Source: Brevundimonas sp. LM2 (GTDB lineage: Bacteria > Pseudomonadota > Alphaproteobacteria > Caulobacterales > Caulobacteraceae). Taken from it: 64,000 nucleotides of DNA. Where the stretch lies: the NCBI RefSeq assembly GCF_002002865.1, contig NZ_CP019508.1, positions 1,456,501 through 1,520,500 of the forward strand, in the 5' to 3' direction. Made by a program: the position numbers and the translations under genes. Positions within the stretch are counted from its first letter, which is position 1. Each line of letters opens with the position of its first letter. Below the pieces are notes generated by a model, which was not told the DNA's origin, searched no databases, and saw only the letters and a list, made by a program, of their open reading frames with translations. Positions 17,849 to 26,621 of the stretch are shown here, piece by piece.

Positions 17849-18970
17849 TCAGGAGGCGGACGCGGTGGTCCCCAGTCGCTGGTCCGAGCGCACGCCGTGC
17901 GTCACCCCAACCGGCGGCCCGTCGGATTGGCGCTGGACGAGGGTGAAATCCATCACCTCGATGACCGATGGCGTGGGCTTGCCTTCGGCCTTTCGGCGTA
18001 TGTTTTCTAGCAGAAGCAGCACGGCCCGACGCGACATCTCGGCGACCGGCTGCCGGATGGTCGTCAACTCCGGCCACAGGGTTGTGGCCAAGGCCGTGTC
18101 GTCGAAGCCGCAGACCGTCAGGTCGCCGGGCACGTCCATGCCCCGACGGTGCGCCACCGCCACGGCCGCCGCCGCCATGTCGTCGTTGCTGGCGAAGATG
18201 GCGGTCGGACGGTCGGCGAGATCCAGCAGGGCGTCGGCGGCCTCCAGGCCCGAGTGGTAGGTGAAGTAGCCCTGGACGACGAGCGCGGCATCCACTGGCA
18301 GGCCGGCTTCGGCCAGGGCGGCGACATAGCCGTCATAGCGCAGCTCGCTCGCGGTCTGGTTCGGATGGCCCCGGACGAAGCCGATCCGGGAGTGACCCTT
18401 GGCGATCAGGTGACGGGTCATCAATGCGGCGGCCGTGTGATCGTCGATGCGAATGGCGGAGGCGGACGCCAGGGGACGGCCGGTCGCCACCACCACGGTC
18501 GGGATACCGGCGGCGGCCAGGCCGCTGACGATCGCGCGCGAGTCGCACAGGGGCGGCGGCAGGATCACGCCATCGACCCCGGAGACGACCATATGATCGA
18601 CGGCGGCCTGTTCGCTGTCCTCGGCATCGCATTTCTCGACGATCAACTGGATCGCGCTGCGGCTGCACTGGTCCAGGCTGCCCAGCAGGAATTCGCTCAG
18701 ATAGGCGGCGCTCGGGTTGCTGTAGAGCAGGCCGATCCTGAGGGAACCGGCGCTGGCCAGGCTGCGCGCGGCGGGATTGGGGGAATAGCCGAGGGTTCGG
18801 ATCGCCTCGGTGACCCGATGGCGGGTGGCGTCCCGCACGTTGACCTCGCCATTGACGACGCGCGAGACCGTCATCGGTGAGACGCCGGCCAGCCGAGCCA
18901 CATCGATGATCGTCTTGCCCCCGCCACGCCGTCGGGCGACTCGTTGCTCCAATCCTGCCTCCTCCAACAC
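17849..18970 (-). CDS. LacI-family transcriptional regulator (upstream of GH43)
   Basis: A 373-residue repressor-type protein. The DNA-binding helix-turn-helix is TIIDVARLAGVSPMTVSRVV (about residues 20-39) with the hinge helix region PNPAARSLAS. The periplasmic-binding-protein-like core follows, with GVDGVILPPP, HSRIGFVRG and AIFASNDDMAAAAV. The listed start is a GTG; a TTG at 18952 sits better behind a GGAGGAGG sequence and is a real alternative. Its neighbours are GH43 downstream on the same strand and an MFS sugar transporter divergent upstream, so it probably senses a xylo-oligosaccharide or related sugar. It is one of two local candidates for the AGCGCT operators. Confidence 0.88.
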   Translation of the reverse strand: MLEEAGLEQRVARRRGGGKTIIDVARLAGVSPMTVSRVVNGEVNVRDATRHRVTEAIRTLGYSPNPAARSLASAGSLRIGLLYSNPSAAYLSEFLLGSLDQCSRSAIQLIVEKCDAEDSEQAAVDHMVVSGVDGVILPPPLCDSRAIVSGLAAAGIPTVVVATGRPLASASAIRIDDHTAAALMTRHLIAKGHSRIGFVRGHPNQTASELRYDGYVAALAEAGLPVDAALVVQGYFTYHSGLEAADALLDLADRPTAIFASNDDMAAAAVAVAHRRGMDVPGDLTVCGFDDTALATTLWPELTTIRQPVAEMSRRAVLLLLENIRRKAEGKPTPSVIEVMDFTLVQRQSDGPPVGVTHGVRSDQRLGTTASAS

Positions 18971-19121
18971 GCTGGCCCGACCATAGGCCTGCTTTGCAGC
19001 GAGTCGAACCCCGTGAAAGCACGTGGAAAACCGCCTTTGGCAATCCGGCGCGCCCGTGCCATGACCTCGACATGTCGATGGACATCAGCCTCCCAAATCG
19101 CACCGCCCCGGACCCGTTCCG

Positions 19122-20357
19122 ATGAGCGTATCCAGCGCGGTCGGTCGGACGCGGGTGGGGCCTGGCTTCATCGCGGCCTATACCCTGGCCCAGGTCGGGG
19201 CCTTCATCGGCTTCGTCCCGCTGCTCGGCGTGCTGCTGCCGCTGAAGGCGGGGGCCGTCGGCGCGGATTCGGCCGCCCTGCTGCTGAGCCAGGCCGCCGT
19301 GCTGGGTGCGGCGACGGCTGCGCTGTCCCACTTCATCTTTGGCGCGCTGAGCGATCGGACCCGTACGCGGTGGGGCCGGCGCAAGCCCTGGATCCTGTTC
19401 GGCGCCGGCCTGACCGCGCTCAGCTATGGGGGCGTCTATCTGGCTCAGACCGGATGGCAGCTGATCTGCGCCCTCATCGCGTTCCAGATCTTCTTCAACA
19501 TGATGTTCGCGCCGCTTCAGTCGATCTTCGCGGACCGTGTGCCGGACGGTCAGAAAGGACTGGTCTCCGCCTTCGTCGGCGTGGCCTATCCGGCGGCCAA
19601 TCTGTTCGCGGCGCTGGTGATCGCCGTGGCGCTCAGCGATTCGGGAAGCCGCTATCTGATGGTGGCCGCGGCGATGCTGTGCCTGGTGCTTCCCGTCCTG
19701 TTCTGGTCGCTGCGCGAGGTCGGCGTCTATCCGGCCAAGCGCGACGCGTCCGGCCCCCTGTTCTCGGCGCTGAGCAAGAAGGACTTTCTCAGGGCCTTCG
19801 GCTCACGGCTGCTGATTCAGACGGCGATCGCCCTGAATGCTCTCTACCTGCTCGTCTATCTCCAGGGGCCGAGCGACATCGGTTCCGCCTTGCCGGGCGT
19901 GCGTCCCGAGGCCGTCCTTGGCGTGCTGCTGGCCGTCGCGACCGGGGTGGCGCTGCTGGCAGGGTTCGCGACCGGTCTGGCATCGGATCGATGGGGCGGC
20001 CGAAAGTTCTATGTCGCCTCCGGCGGCCTGCTGATCGCGGCCGGTATGGCGATCCTGGCCCTGGCCCCCGACTGGCCCGGGCCCCTGGTGGGGGAGATCG
20101 TCTATGGTCTGGGCCTCGGCATCTTCACCACGGCGGACGCGGCTCTGATCGCGCAGGTCCTGCCCAACCGGATGACGGTGGGGCGCGACATGGGGATCAT
20201 GAACGTCGCGGTGACCCTGCCCCAGGTCGCGGCCCCCCTGGCGGGCATCCTGCTGCTGCACGGTGTCGGCTGGAGCCTGCCGACCGTCTTCGGCCTGTCC
20301 GCCGCCCTCGCGGTGGCCGGGGCCGTCCTGGTCCTGCGCATCGAGCGCCGGCTGTGA
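19122..20357 (+). CDS. MFS transporter, probable oligosaccharide/sugar uptake
   Basis: A 411-residue, 12-helix inner-membrane transporter. The loop motif GALSDRTRTRWGRRKPWILFG is characteristic of the GPH/SucP-like sugar MFS branch, and a second-half counterpart TGLASDRWGGRKFYVASGG is present. The C-terminal half has LGIFTTADAALIAQVLP, usual for these carriers. It lies between two LacI genes, divergent from one and converging on the other with a 7-bp gap. Substrate is unknown; a disaccharide or xylo-oligosaccharide is a reasonable inference from the glycosidases around it. No strong Shine-Dalgarno precedes the ATG. Confidence 0.82.
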   Translation: MSVSSAVGRTRVGPGFIAAYTLAQVGAFIGFVPLLGVLLPLKAGAVGADSAALLLSQAAVLGAATAALSHFIFGALSDRTRTRWGRRKPWILFGAGLTALSYGGVYLAQTGWQLICALIAFQIFFNMMFAPLQSIFADRVPDGQKGLVSAFVGVAYPAANLFAALVIAVALSDSGSRYLMVAAAMLCLVLPVLFWSLREVGVYPAKRDASGPLFSALSKKDFLRAFGSRLLIQTAIALNALYLLVYLQGPSDIGSALPGVRPEAVLGVLLAVATGVALLAGFATGLASDRWGGRKFYVASGGLLIAAGMAILALAPDWPGPLVGEIVYGLGLGIFTTADAALIAQVLPNRMTVGRDMGIMNVAVTLPQVAAPLAGILLLHGVGWSLPTVFGLSAALAVAGAVLVLRIERRL

Positions 20358-20364
20358 AAGCGAA

Positions 20365-21387
20365 TCAAGCGGCCGGAGGGGCGGACGAGCCGCGGACGAT
20401 GAGCTGATGCGGGTGGTCGTGGCGCATGCGCACCGCGCCGCCATCCAGCTGGGCCAGCACCATGTCCGCGGCCGAGACCGCCATTTCGAACACGGGCTGT
20501 CGCACCGTGGTGATGGCGGGCCAGCTGGTCCGTGAGACCTCCGAATCGTCGAAGCCGACGATGGACAGATTTCCCGGAACGTCCAGGCCCCGTTCGCGGG
20601 CCGCCATCAGGGCGCCGACGGCCATGTCGTCGTTCTGGGACAGGATGGCGGTGAAGCGTTCGGGCCCGTCCAACAGGCGCATTGCCGCGTCGTACCCGCT
20701 CTGACGCGTGAACAGGCCCGGTTCGATCAACGCGTCGAGCACGGGAAGGTCCGCCGCCGCGAAGGCCAGTCTGTAGCCCTCCATGCGCATCGTGCTGGAG
20801 GCATGGGTGGGATCGCCGGTGATCACGGCGATGCGGCGGTGCCCGAGGTCGATCAGGTGTTCGGCGATCTCCCGGGCGGCGGCCACGTCGTCGACCCAGT
20901 TGCCGGGGCCCGCCCCGGGATCGGCCGTGGGGGCGATTCGGGCGAAGCGGATGCCCGCCGCCGCCAGGTCGCTCAGAATGCGGGGGTTGTCTGAAGCCGG
21001 CGGGGCCAGAACCACCCCGTCCAGGGCGGCGGAGCGCAGCAGTCCGACGATCTCGGCCTCGCGTCGCGCCACCGACGACACCGGGATCACGACGAGTCGG
21101 TATCGTTCGTCCTGCAGCCGCTCCAGCACACCCATCTGCAGCTCGACGACATAGCTGGGCGAAGGGTTCTCGTAGACCAGTCCGATCAGATGCGAGCGGC
21201 GACGGACCAGGGCCTGGGCCAGAACGTTGGGATGGTAGTTCAAGGCCTCTGCGGCGGCCCGGACCTTCTCGCGGACCCGCTCGGTGACGTTGGGTTCGCC
21301 GTTCAGGACCCGGGACACGGTCTTTGTGGATACGCCGGCCCGCCGACTGACATCGAGCATCGTGGTGCGCGAAACGGTTTCAATCAA
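20365..21387 (-). CDS. LacI-family transcriptional regulator (divergent from TonB receptor)
   Basis: A 340-residue regulator with the helix-turn-helix TMLDVSRRAGVSTKTVSRVL (about residues 9-28) and hinge HPNVLAQALVRRRSH. The effector-binding core has the expected GVVLAPPAS, HRRIAVITGD and AILSQNDDMAVGAL. Translation seems to start at a TTG with a CAGGAG Shine-Dalgarno; the first ATG is too far into the helix-turn-helix to give a normal LacI protein. It is divergent from the TonB-dependent receptor, and the AGCGCT operator lies in the shared gap, so it is the best local candidate for binding that site. Confidence 0.88.
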   Translation of the reverse strand: MIETVSRTTMLDVSRRAGVSTKTVSRVLNGEPNVTERVREKVRAAAEALNYHPNVLAQALVRRRSHLIGLVYENPSPSYVVELQMGVLERLQDERYRLVVIPVSSVARREAEIVGLLRSAALDGVVLAPPASDNPRILSDLAAAGIRFARIAPTADPGAGPGNWVDDVAAAREIAEHLIDLGHRRIAVITGDPTHASSTMRMEGYRLAFAAADLPVLDALIEPGLFTRQSGYDAAMRLLDGPERFTAILSQNDDMAVGALMAARERGLDVPGNLSIVGFDDSEVSRTSWPAITTVRQPVFEMAVSAADMVLAQLDGGAVRMRHDHPHQLIVRGSSAPPAA

Positions 21388-21486
21388 AGCGGCCCGGCTC
21401 CTGAAGGGTATCGGATCACCTTAGCCGGTTTCATCGGCCGATCCAGCGACTGGGTGCTCTCGGCCACACAATCGATCGCAGCGTTA

Positions 21487-21500
21487 AGGTAGCGCTATCA
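21487..21500. promoter_or_regulatory. LacI-type operator AGGTAGCGCTATCA
   Basis: This 14-mer differs from the site at 3064-3077 only in its first base. It lies 100 bp before the receptor start, between the divergent LacI gene and the receptor. A TTGACA hexamer at 21507-21512 lies just downstream, with no convincing -10 at 17 bp, so the promoter position is uncertain. The site ties the receptor-SapC-cupin-halogenase set to the same regulon as xylX. Confidence 0.68.
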
Positions 21501-21600
21501 TATGGGTTGACAGCGTAGGACAACACTGAGAGTTCTACGGCGGGGGCGGCGCGTTCGCTGCTCAATAATGATGACGGCACAGCCGTTGCGGAGGGAAATC

Positions 21601-24600
21601 ATGCGGGGAATTTCGATCTTGAAGACGCTTGGGCGTTCGACGTCGGCGATTGCGCTGATGAGCGGCCTCGCGCTTCCGGCACTGGCACACGCTCAGGCCC
21701 AGAGCCCGGCGCAGAGCGCCACCCAGGAAAGCACCGTCGACGAAATCGTCGTCACCGGCATCCGGGCCAGCCTGGACCGGGCCATCGACATCAAGCGGAA
21801 CTCGTCGGGCGTCGTCGACGCGATCTCGGCCGAAGACATCGGCAAGTTCCCCGACACCAACCTGGCGGAATCGCTGCAGCGCGTGTCCGGCGTCTCGATC
21901 AACCGGGTGAACGGCGAGGGTTCGGAAGTCACGGTTCGCGGCTTCGGCGGCGGTTTCAACCTCGTGACCCTGAACGGTCGCCAGATGCCGACGGCCAACG
22001 TCGTCGCCGTGGGCGGGGACCAGGACGTCGACTTCTCGACCGCCACCAGCCGCTCGTTCGACTTCTCCAACATCGCCTCCGAGGCGGTCAGCCTGCTGGA
22101 AGTCTACAAGACCGGCCGCGCCGAGATCCCTTCGGGCGGCATCGGCGCCACGATCAACGTCGTCACCCGCACGCCGCTCGCCAATCGCGAAGCGGGCTGG
22201 AACGGCAGCTTCGGCGTCAAGGCGGTTCATGACTCCAGCGTCGACGGGGGCGAGGAGATCACGCCCGAGACCTCGGGCATCGTCAGCTGGCGCGACGAGG
22301 ACCGTACGTTCGGCGTGCAGCTGTTCGGCAGCTATCAGAAGCGCGAAAGCGCCGCCGTCAGCTCGACCACCAATGCCTGGAACATCCGCACGCGGGACTT
22401 CTTCTTGAACCCGGCGAACGGCCTGGTGAACGCGCAGACCCAGGTGACGAACGCCCCGTCCACCAACCAGCTGGTCGCCTTCCCGAACGACAGCCGCTAC
22501 CACTTCTCCGAGTCGGAGCGCGAGCGGATCAACGGCCAGGCCGTGTTCCAGTGGCGGCCGATGGACAACCTGACGCTGACCGCCGATGCCCTCTACGCCG
22601 AGAACAGCACGACCGAGCAGCGGACGGACCAGGGCAACTGGTTCAACCGGCCCTTCGGTCAGGTGCGGTTCGACGACAACGAGGCCGTGGCCACCACGGT
22701 CTTTCTGCAGGAAACCCTCAGCTCGCCGAAGGACGCGGGCTTCGAACAGCAGTTCCGCGCCACCAAGGACACGCTGGAATCCTTCGGCCTGAACGCCGAG
22801 TGGGAACTGACGGACCGGTTCACGGTCCGGCTCGACGGTCACATCTCGACGGCCGAGAGCACGCCCGACGCCCCCAACGGTTCCAGCTCGACCCTGGTCA
22901 GCATGGGCGCGCCCGTCATCGCGGCCCACTCGGTCGACTTCAGCGGCGACATCCCGGTGCAGTCGATCACGATCAACGATGCGCGCGGCAACAACAACGG
23001 TCGCCTGGACCTCGCCGACGTCGGCACCCAGATCGCACGGACCAACGCCTCGCAGCAGGAGCAGGAGGTCAAGGAGATCCGCCTGGACGCCGGCTACGAC
23101 TTCGGTGAAGGCAGCCGCTTCGACTTCGGCACCGAGTACATCGACTCGTCGATGACCAGCCAGCGGACGCAGACGCAGCAGACGCTGGGCGACTGGGGCA
23201 TCACCAATCCGGGCGACGTGCAGCGCTTCGCCGCCGGGCTGCTGGAAGAGTTCTGCCTGACCTGCAAGTTCGACACCTTCAACCCGGGCTCGACGGGCGC
23301 ATCGCTGGTCGCCTTCCGCGGCAATGCCGTCGATCTGCTGAACGCCCTGTCGCCGGTCTACGCTCGCGACAAGAACCCGTTCAACAACGTCGCCGAGGCC
23401 GGGAACGCCTCCGCCGTCACCGGCCAGGACTTCAACACGGTCGAAGAGTCCACCTGGGCGGCCTACGGCCAGTTCACCTGGGCCGGCGAGGTCGGCATGA
23501 TGCCGGTCAACATGACGGCCGGGATCCGGTACGAGCAGACCGACGTGACCTCGACCTCCCTGGTGGCCATCCCGACCGCCATCGTCTGGGCGGCCGACAA
23601 CGACTTCACCCGGATCGTCGGCTCGCAGGTCCAGCCCGTCAGCGGCGAAGGCGACTATGCCTACTGGCTGCCGTCCCTCGACTTCTCGATCGAGCCGCGT
23701 GACAACGTCAAGCTGCGCGCCTCGTTCAGCCGCACCCTGGCGCGGCCCGATTACGGCAACCTGTTCACCGCCACCACGGTCAATGCGCCCGGTCGCCCGA
23801 TCGCTCTGGGTGGCGTCGCCACCGGCAACTCGGGCAACCCCGACCTGCAGCCGCTGCTGTCGGACAACATCGACTTCTCGGCCGAATGGTATTTCGCGCC
23901 GTCCAGCTATGTGTCGGTCGGCTTCTTCGACAAGCAGGTCCGTAACTTCATCGGTCAGGGGACCTTCACCCGCAGCCTGTTCGACCTGCGCGACCCGTCC
24001 TCGGGCGTCTCCGGTCGGTCCGGAACCGCGCGGACCCAGCTGACCAACCTCAGCGCCGACATCACCGATGTGAACCTGTTCACCTATACGGCGCTGCTGA
24101 TCCAGAACAACGGCAACGTCGCCGCTGCTTCCGCCCAGTTCGAAGCACAGCGGACCGGTCCCAACCGGTCTCTGAATCAGGCCTTCGTCGACACGACCCT
24201 GGCCGCCGTCGACATCGTCGGTGACGCGAACGACCCGTTCTACCAGTTCTCGGTCGCCCAGCCGGTCAACAACCGTGAAGCCAACATCAATGGCTTCGAG
24301 CTCGCCGGACAGTATTTCTACGGCGACAGCGGCATCGGCATCGCCGGCTCCTATACGATCGTCAACGGCGACGTGGACATCGATGTCGGGGCCGACCCCA
24401 GCATCGACCAGTTCGCCCTGCTGGGTCTGAGCAACAGCGGCAACGTCACCCTGATCTACGACAACTACGGCGTCTCGGCCCGGCTCGCCTACAACTGGCG
24501 CGACGAGTATCTGACCCAGACCAACCGGGGTGGCAACGACCGGAACCCGGTCTTCACCGCCCCCTTCGGCACCCTGGACATGAACGTCAGCTACGACCTG

Positions 24601-24741
24601 ACCGACAACGTCGCCATCTCGTTCGAGGCCATCAACATGACCAGCGAGACGGTGCGGACCTATGGTCGTGACGAGAAGCAGATCTTCTTCGCCCAGGAAC
24701 TGAAGCCGCGCTACCTGCTCGGCGCGCGCATGCGGTTCTAG
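21601..24741 (+). CDS. TonB-dependent receptor (glycan-type), halogenase-linked
   Basis: A 1046-residue outer-membrane receptor. A signal peptide ends near LPALAHAQA. The TonB-box-like DEIVVTG is followed by the plug domain (about 55-180, with FPDTNLAESLQRVSGVSI and VTVRGFGGGFNLVTLNGRQM) and a long 22-strand beta-barrel ending in aromatic Phe (GARMRF). The large size and plug sequence fit the receptor class found with polysaccharide-utilisation genes in Caulobacterales and Xanthomonadales. An intrinsic terminator follows, before sapC. The ATG at 21601 has a GGAGGG Shine-Dalgarno. The ligand is unknown; the operator shared with xylose genes suggests a xylan- or beta-glucan-derived oligosaccharide. 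Confidence 0.92.
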   Translation: MRGISILKTLGRSTSAIALMSGLALPALAHAQAQSPAQSATQESTVDEIVVTGIRASLDRAIDIKRNSSGVVDAISAEDIGKFPDTNLAESLQRVSGVSINRVNGEGSEVTVRGFGGGFNLVTLNGRQMPTANVVAVGGDQDVDFSTATSRSFDFSNIASEAVSLLEVYKTGRAEIPSGGIGATINVVTRTPLANREAGWNGSFGVKAVHDSSVDGGEEITPETSGIVSWRDEDRTFGVQLFGSYQKRESAAVSSTTNAWNIRTRDFFLNPANGLVNAQTQVTNAPSTNQLVAFPNDSRYHFSESERERINGQAVFQWRPMDNLTLTADALYAENSTTEQRTDQGNWFNRPFGQVRFDDNEAVATTVFLQETLSSPKDAGFEQQFRATKDTLESFGLNAEWELTDRFTVRLDGHISTAESTPDAPNGSSSTLVSMGAPVIAAHSVDFSGDIPVQSITINDARGNNNGRLDLADVGTQIARTNASQQEQEVKEIRLDAGYDFGEGSRFDFGTEYIDSSMTSQRTQTQQTLGDWGITNPGDVQRFAAGLLEEFCLTCKFDTFNPGSTGASLVAFRGNAVDLLNALSPVYARDKNPFNNVAEAGNASAVTGQDFNTVEESTWAAYGQFTWAGEVGMMPVNMTAGIRYEQTDVTSTSLVAIPTAIVWAADNDFTRIVGSQVQPVSGEGDYAYWLPSLDFSIEPRDNVKLRASFSRTLARPDYGNLFTATTVNAPGRPIALGGVATGNSGNPDLQPLLSDNIDFSAEWYFAPSSYVSVGFFDKQVRNFIGQGTFTRSLFDLRDPSSGVSGRSGTARTQLTNLSADITDVNLFTYTALLIQNNGNVAAASAQFEAQRTGPNRSLNQAFVDTTLAAVDIVGDANDPFYQFSVAQPVNNREANINGFELAGQYFYGDSGIGIAGSYTIVNGDVDIDVGADPSIDQFALLGLSNSGNVTLIYDNYGVSARLAYNWRDEYLTQTNRGGNDRNPVFTAPFGTLDMNVSYDLTDNVAISFEAINMTSETVRTYGRDEKQIFFAQELKPRYLLGARMRF

Positions 24742-24758
24742 TCTCACGAACGGAAAAT

Positions 24759-24793
24759 CGGGGTCGCCGCGCGTCGGCGGCCCCGTCTTTTTT
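24759..24793 (+). terminator. intrinsic terminator between receptor and sapC
   Basis: An 11-bp GC-rich stem (24759-24769 with 24775-24785, one G-T pair) is followed by a TCTTTTTT run. It ends 65 bp before the sapC start. It should end most receptor transcripts, leaving the three downstream genes dependent on read-through or a separate weak promoter. Confidence 0.85.
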
Positions 24794-24858
24794 GATGACT
24801 TCCTGATTGTCCCCGGCGGGGACCCGGATCATCATCGGGGTTTGCGAGAAAGCGTCCC

Positions 24859-25590
24859 GTGACGAACATCGTCCTGCTCAACAATCTCGACCATGCCGAC
24901 CTGCGCGTCGCGCCGGGCTATGGCGCGGCCTTCGGCGACGCGATCAATCAGGTTCTGGTCTTCCCCACCGAGTTCGAAGCGCTGCAGCGGGAATACGTCA
25001 TCCTGTTTCGTAAGGACCCTCAGGGGGCGCCCCAGGCCGTCGCTCTGCTCGGCCTCGACCGCGACGAGAACCTCTTTCTGGACGGGTCCGAATGGCGCGC
25101 GCGCTATGTGCCGGCCATCCAGCGGCGCGGGCCCTTCTCCATCGGTCTGCGCAGCGCCCAGACCCCGGGTTCGGAGCCCGATGCCAACATCAATGTCGAC
25201 CTGGACCACCCGCGCATCGCTGACGCGGGAGGGAAGGGCGAGGCGGTGTTCCGCCGCCATGGCGGCGCGACGCCCTATCTCGACACGATCACCGTCGCCC
25301 TGGCCGACATCTATGAAGGGCTGAAGGCCGTCGGGCCGATGTTCGAGGCCCTCGACGCGGCGGGTCTGATCGAGCCGGTCGCTATCGACGTCACCACCGC
25401 GGCCGGTGTCCGCTATGATCTCGAGGACATCTTCACCGTCAGCCGAGATCGTCTGGCCGCCCTGGACGGCCCCGCCCTGGAGCGGCTGCATCGGGGCGGA
25501 TGGCTGACACTGGCCATTCACGTGGTCTCGTCTCTGGCCAATCTTGGACGTCTGGTCGAGATGAAGGACGCGCGGAAGGTGGCGCGGTGA
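24859..25590 (+). CDS. SapC family protein
   Basis: A 243-residue soluble protein of the SapC-like family (named after a Campylobacter S-layer-associated protein). Conserved family stretches include NQVLVFPTEFEALQREYVILF and VALLGLDRDENLFLD in the N-terminal half and RRGPFSIG in the middle. No signal peptide or membrane helix is seen. Its biochemical role is not known. It starts at a GTG behind GAGAAAG and its end overlaps the next gene by 4 bp (GTGA). This family repeatedly neighbours TonB receptors and halogenase-like genes in Caulobacterales and Xanthomonadales; from that context it may help modify or handle the imported ligand. Confidence 0.85.
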   Translation: MTNIVLLNNLDHADLRVAPGYGAAFGDAINQVLVFPTEFEALQREYVILFRKDPQGAPQAVALLGLDRDENLFLDGSEWRARYVPAIQRRGPFSIGLRSAQTPGSEPDANINVDLDHPRIADAGGKGEAVFRRHGGATPYLDTITVALADIYEGLKAVGPMFEALDAAGLIEPVAIDVTTAAGVRYDLEDIFTVSRDRLAALDGPALERLHRGGWLTLAIHVVSSLANLGRLVEMKDARKVAR

Positions 25591-26612
25591 TCACGCGGCG
25601 CACCCGGGTGGTCGAGACCCCGCCGACCGGGCCCCTGCCGCTGGACGACCTGCTGGCCCAGCAGACGCCGGTCATCCTGCGGGGTCTGGCCCGCGACTGG
25701 CCCTTGACCGTCGCCGGCCGGCAGGGGGCGCAAGCCGCGATCGACTATCTCAAGCGGTTCGACGCCGGTCTGCCCGTGGTCGCCTACACCGCCGGACCGG
25801 AGATCAAGGGGCGTTATTTCTACACCGGCGACATGACGGGGATGAATTTCGAGGCGCGGAAGGTGCCGCTGGGGCCCTGTCTGGACGCGATTGCCGATCA
25901 GATGGCGGTCGAGGCCCCGCCGTCCATCTATGTCGGGTCCACCGATCTCGACACCTATCTGCCCGGGCTGAGGGCCGAGAACGGCCTGGATCTCCCCGCG
26001 CCGGCCGAGGGCTGCGATCCGGCCATCGTCAGCATATGGCTGGGCAACCGGACCACGGCCGCGACCCATTTCGACCTGTCCAACAACCTGGCCTGCTGTC
26101 TGGTCGGTCGCCGTCGCTTCACCCTGTTTCCGCCGGATCAGATCGGCAACCTGTATCCCGGACCGATGGATCCCACACCGGGCGGGCAGGTGGTCAGCCT
26201 GGTGGACCTCAGAGCGCCGGACCTGGAGCGCTATCCCCGGTTCGCGGCGGCGGCGGCGGCGGGCGAGATCGCCGAGCTGGAACCCGGCGACGTCCTATTC
26301 TACCCAGCCCTGTGGTGGCACAATGTCGAGGCGTTGGACCCCTTCAACGCCATGGTCAACTACTGGTGGAACGCGGTGCCGGCCTTCATGGACCCGCCGA
26401 TGACCACCCTGCTGCACGGGATGCTGAGCCTGCGCGACCGGCCGGAGCCGGAAAAACAGGCCTGGCGGGCCTTGTTCGACCACTATGTCTTCGGCCCGGG
26501 GGAGGCGGCGGCGCGTCACCTGCCGGAGGCCGCGCGGGGCGATCTGGCGCCGCTGGACGAGCGCTCGGCGCGCCGGCTGCGGGCGCGCGTCCTTCAGAAA
26601 TTGAACCGGTAG
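25587..26612 (+). CDS. cupin-like (JmjC/cupin-8) domain protein, possible Fe(II)/2-oxoglutarate oxygenase
   Basis: A 341-residue protein of the cupin-8 (JmjC/FIH-like) group. A 2-His-1-Asp metal triad is visible: His161 and Asp163 in AATHFDLSNN and His245 in ALWWHNVEAL. The strand after the first motif has CCLVGRRRFTLFPPDQ, and LEPGDVLFYPALWWHN is the standard distal motif. Such enzymes hydroxylate protein or peptide side chains using Fe(II), O2 and 2-oxoglutarate; whether this one is active is not shown. Translation starts at a GTG overlapping sapC and ends 9 bp before the halogenase-type gene. Note that 2-oxoglutarate is also the end product of the xylose pathway encoded nearby. Confidence 0.85.
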   Translation: MITRRTRVVETPPTGPLPLDDLLAQQTPVILRGLARDWPLTVAGRQGAQAAIDYLKRFDAGLPVVAYTAGPEIKGRYFYTGDMTGMNFEARKVPLGPCLDAIADQMAVEAPPSIYVGSTDLDTYLPGLRAENGLDLPAPAEGCDPAIVSIWLGNRTTAATHFDLSNNLACCLVGRRRFTLFPPDQIGNLYPGPMDPTPGGQVVSLVDLRAPDLERYPRFAAAAAAGEIAELEPGDVLFYPALWWHNVEALDPFNAMVNYWWNAVPAFMDPPMTTLLHGMLSLRDRPEPEKQAWRALFDHYVFGPGEAAARHLPEAARGDLAPLDERSARRLRARVLQKLNR

Positions 26613-26621
26613 GAGACGGCC

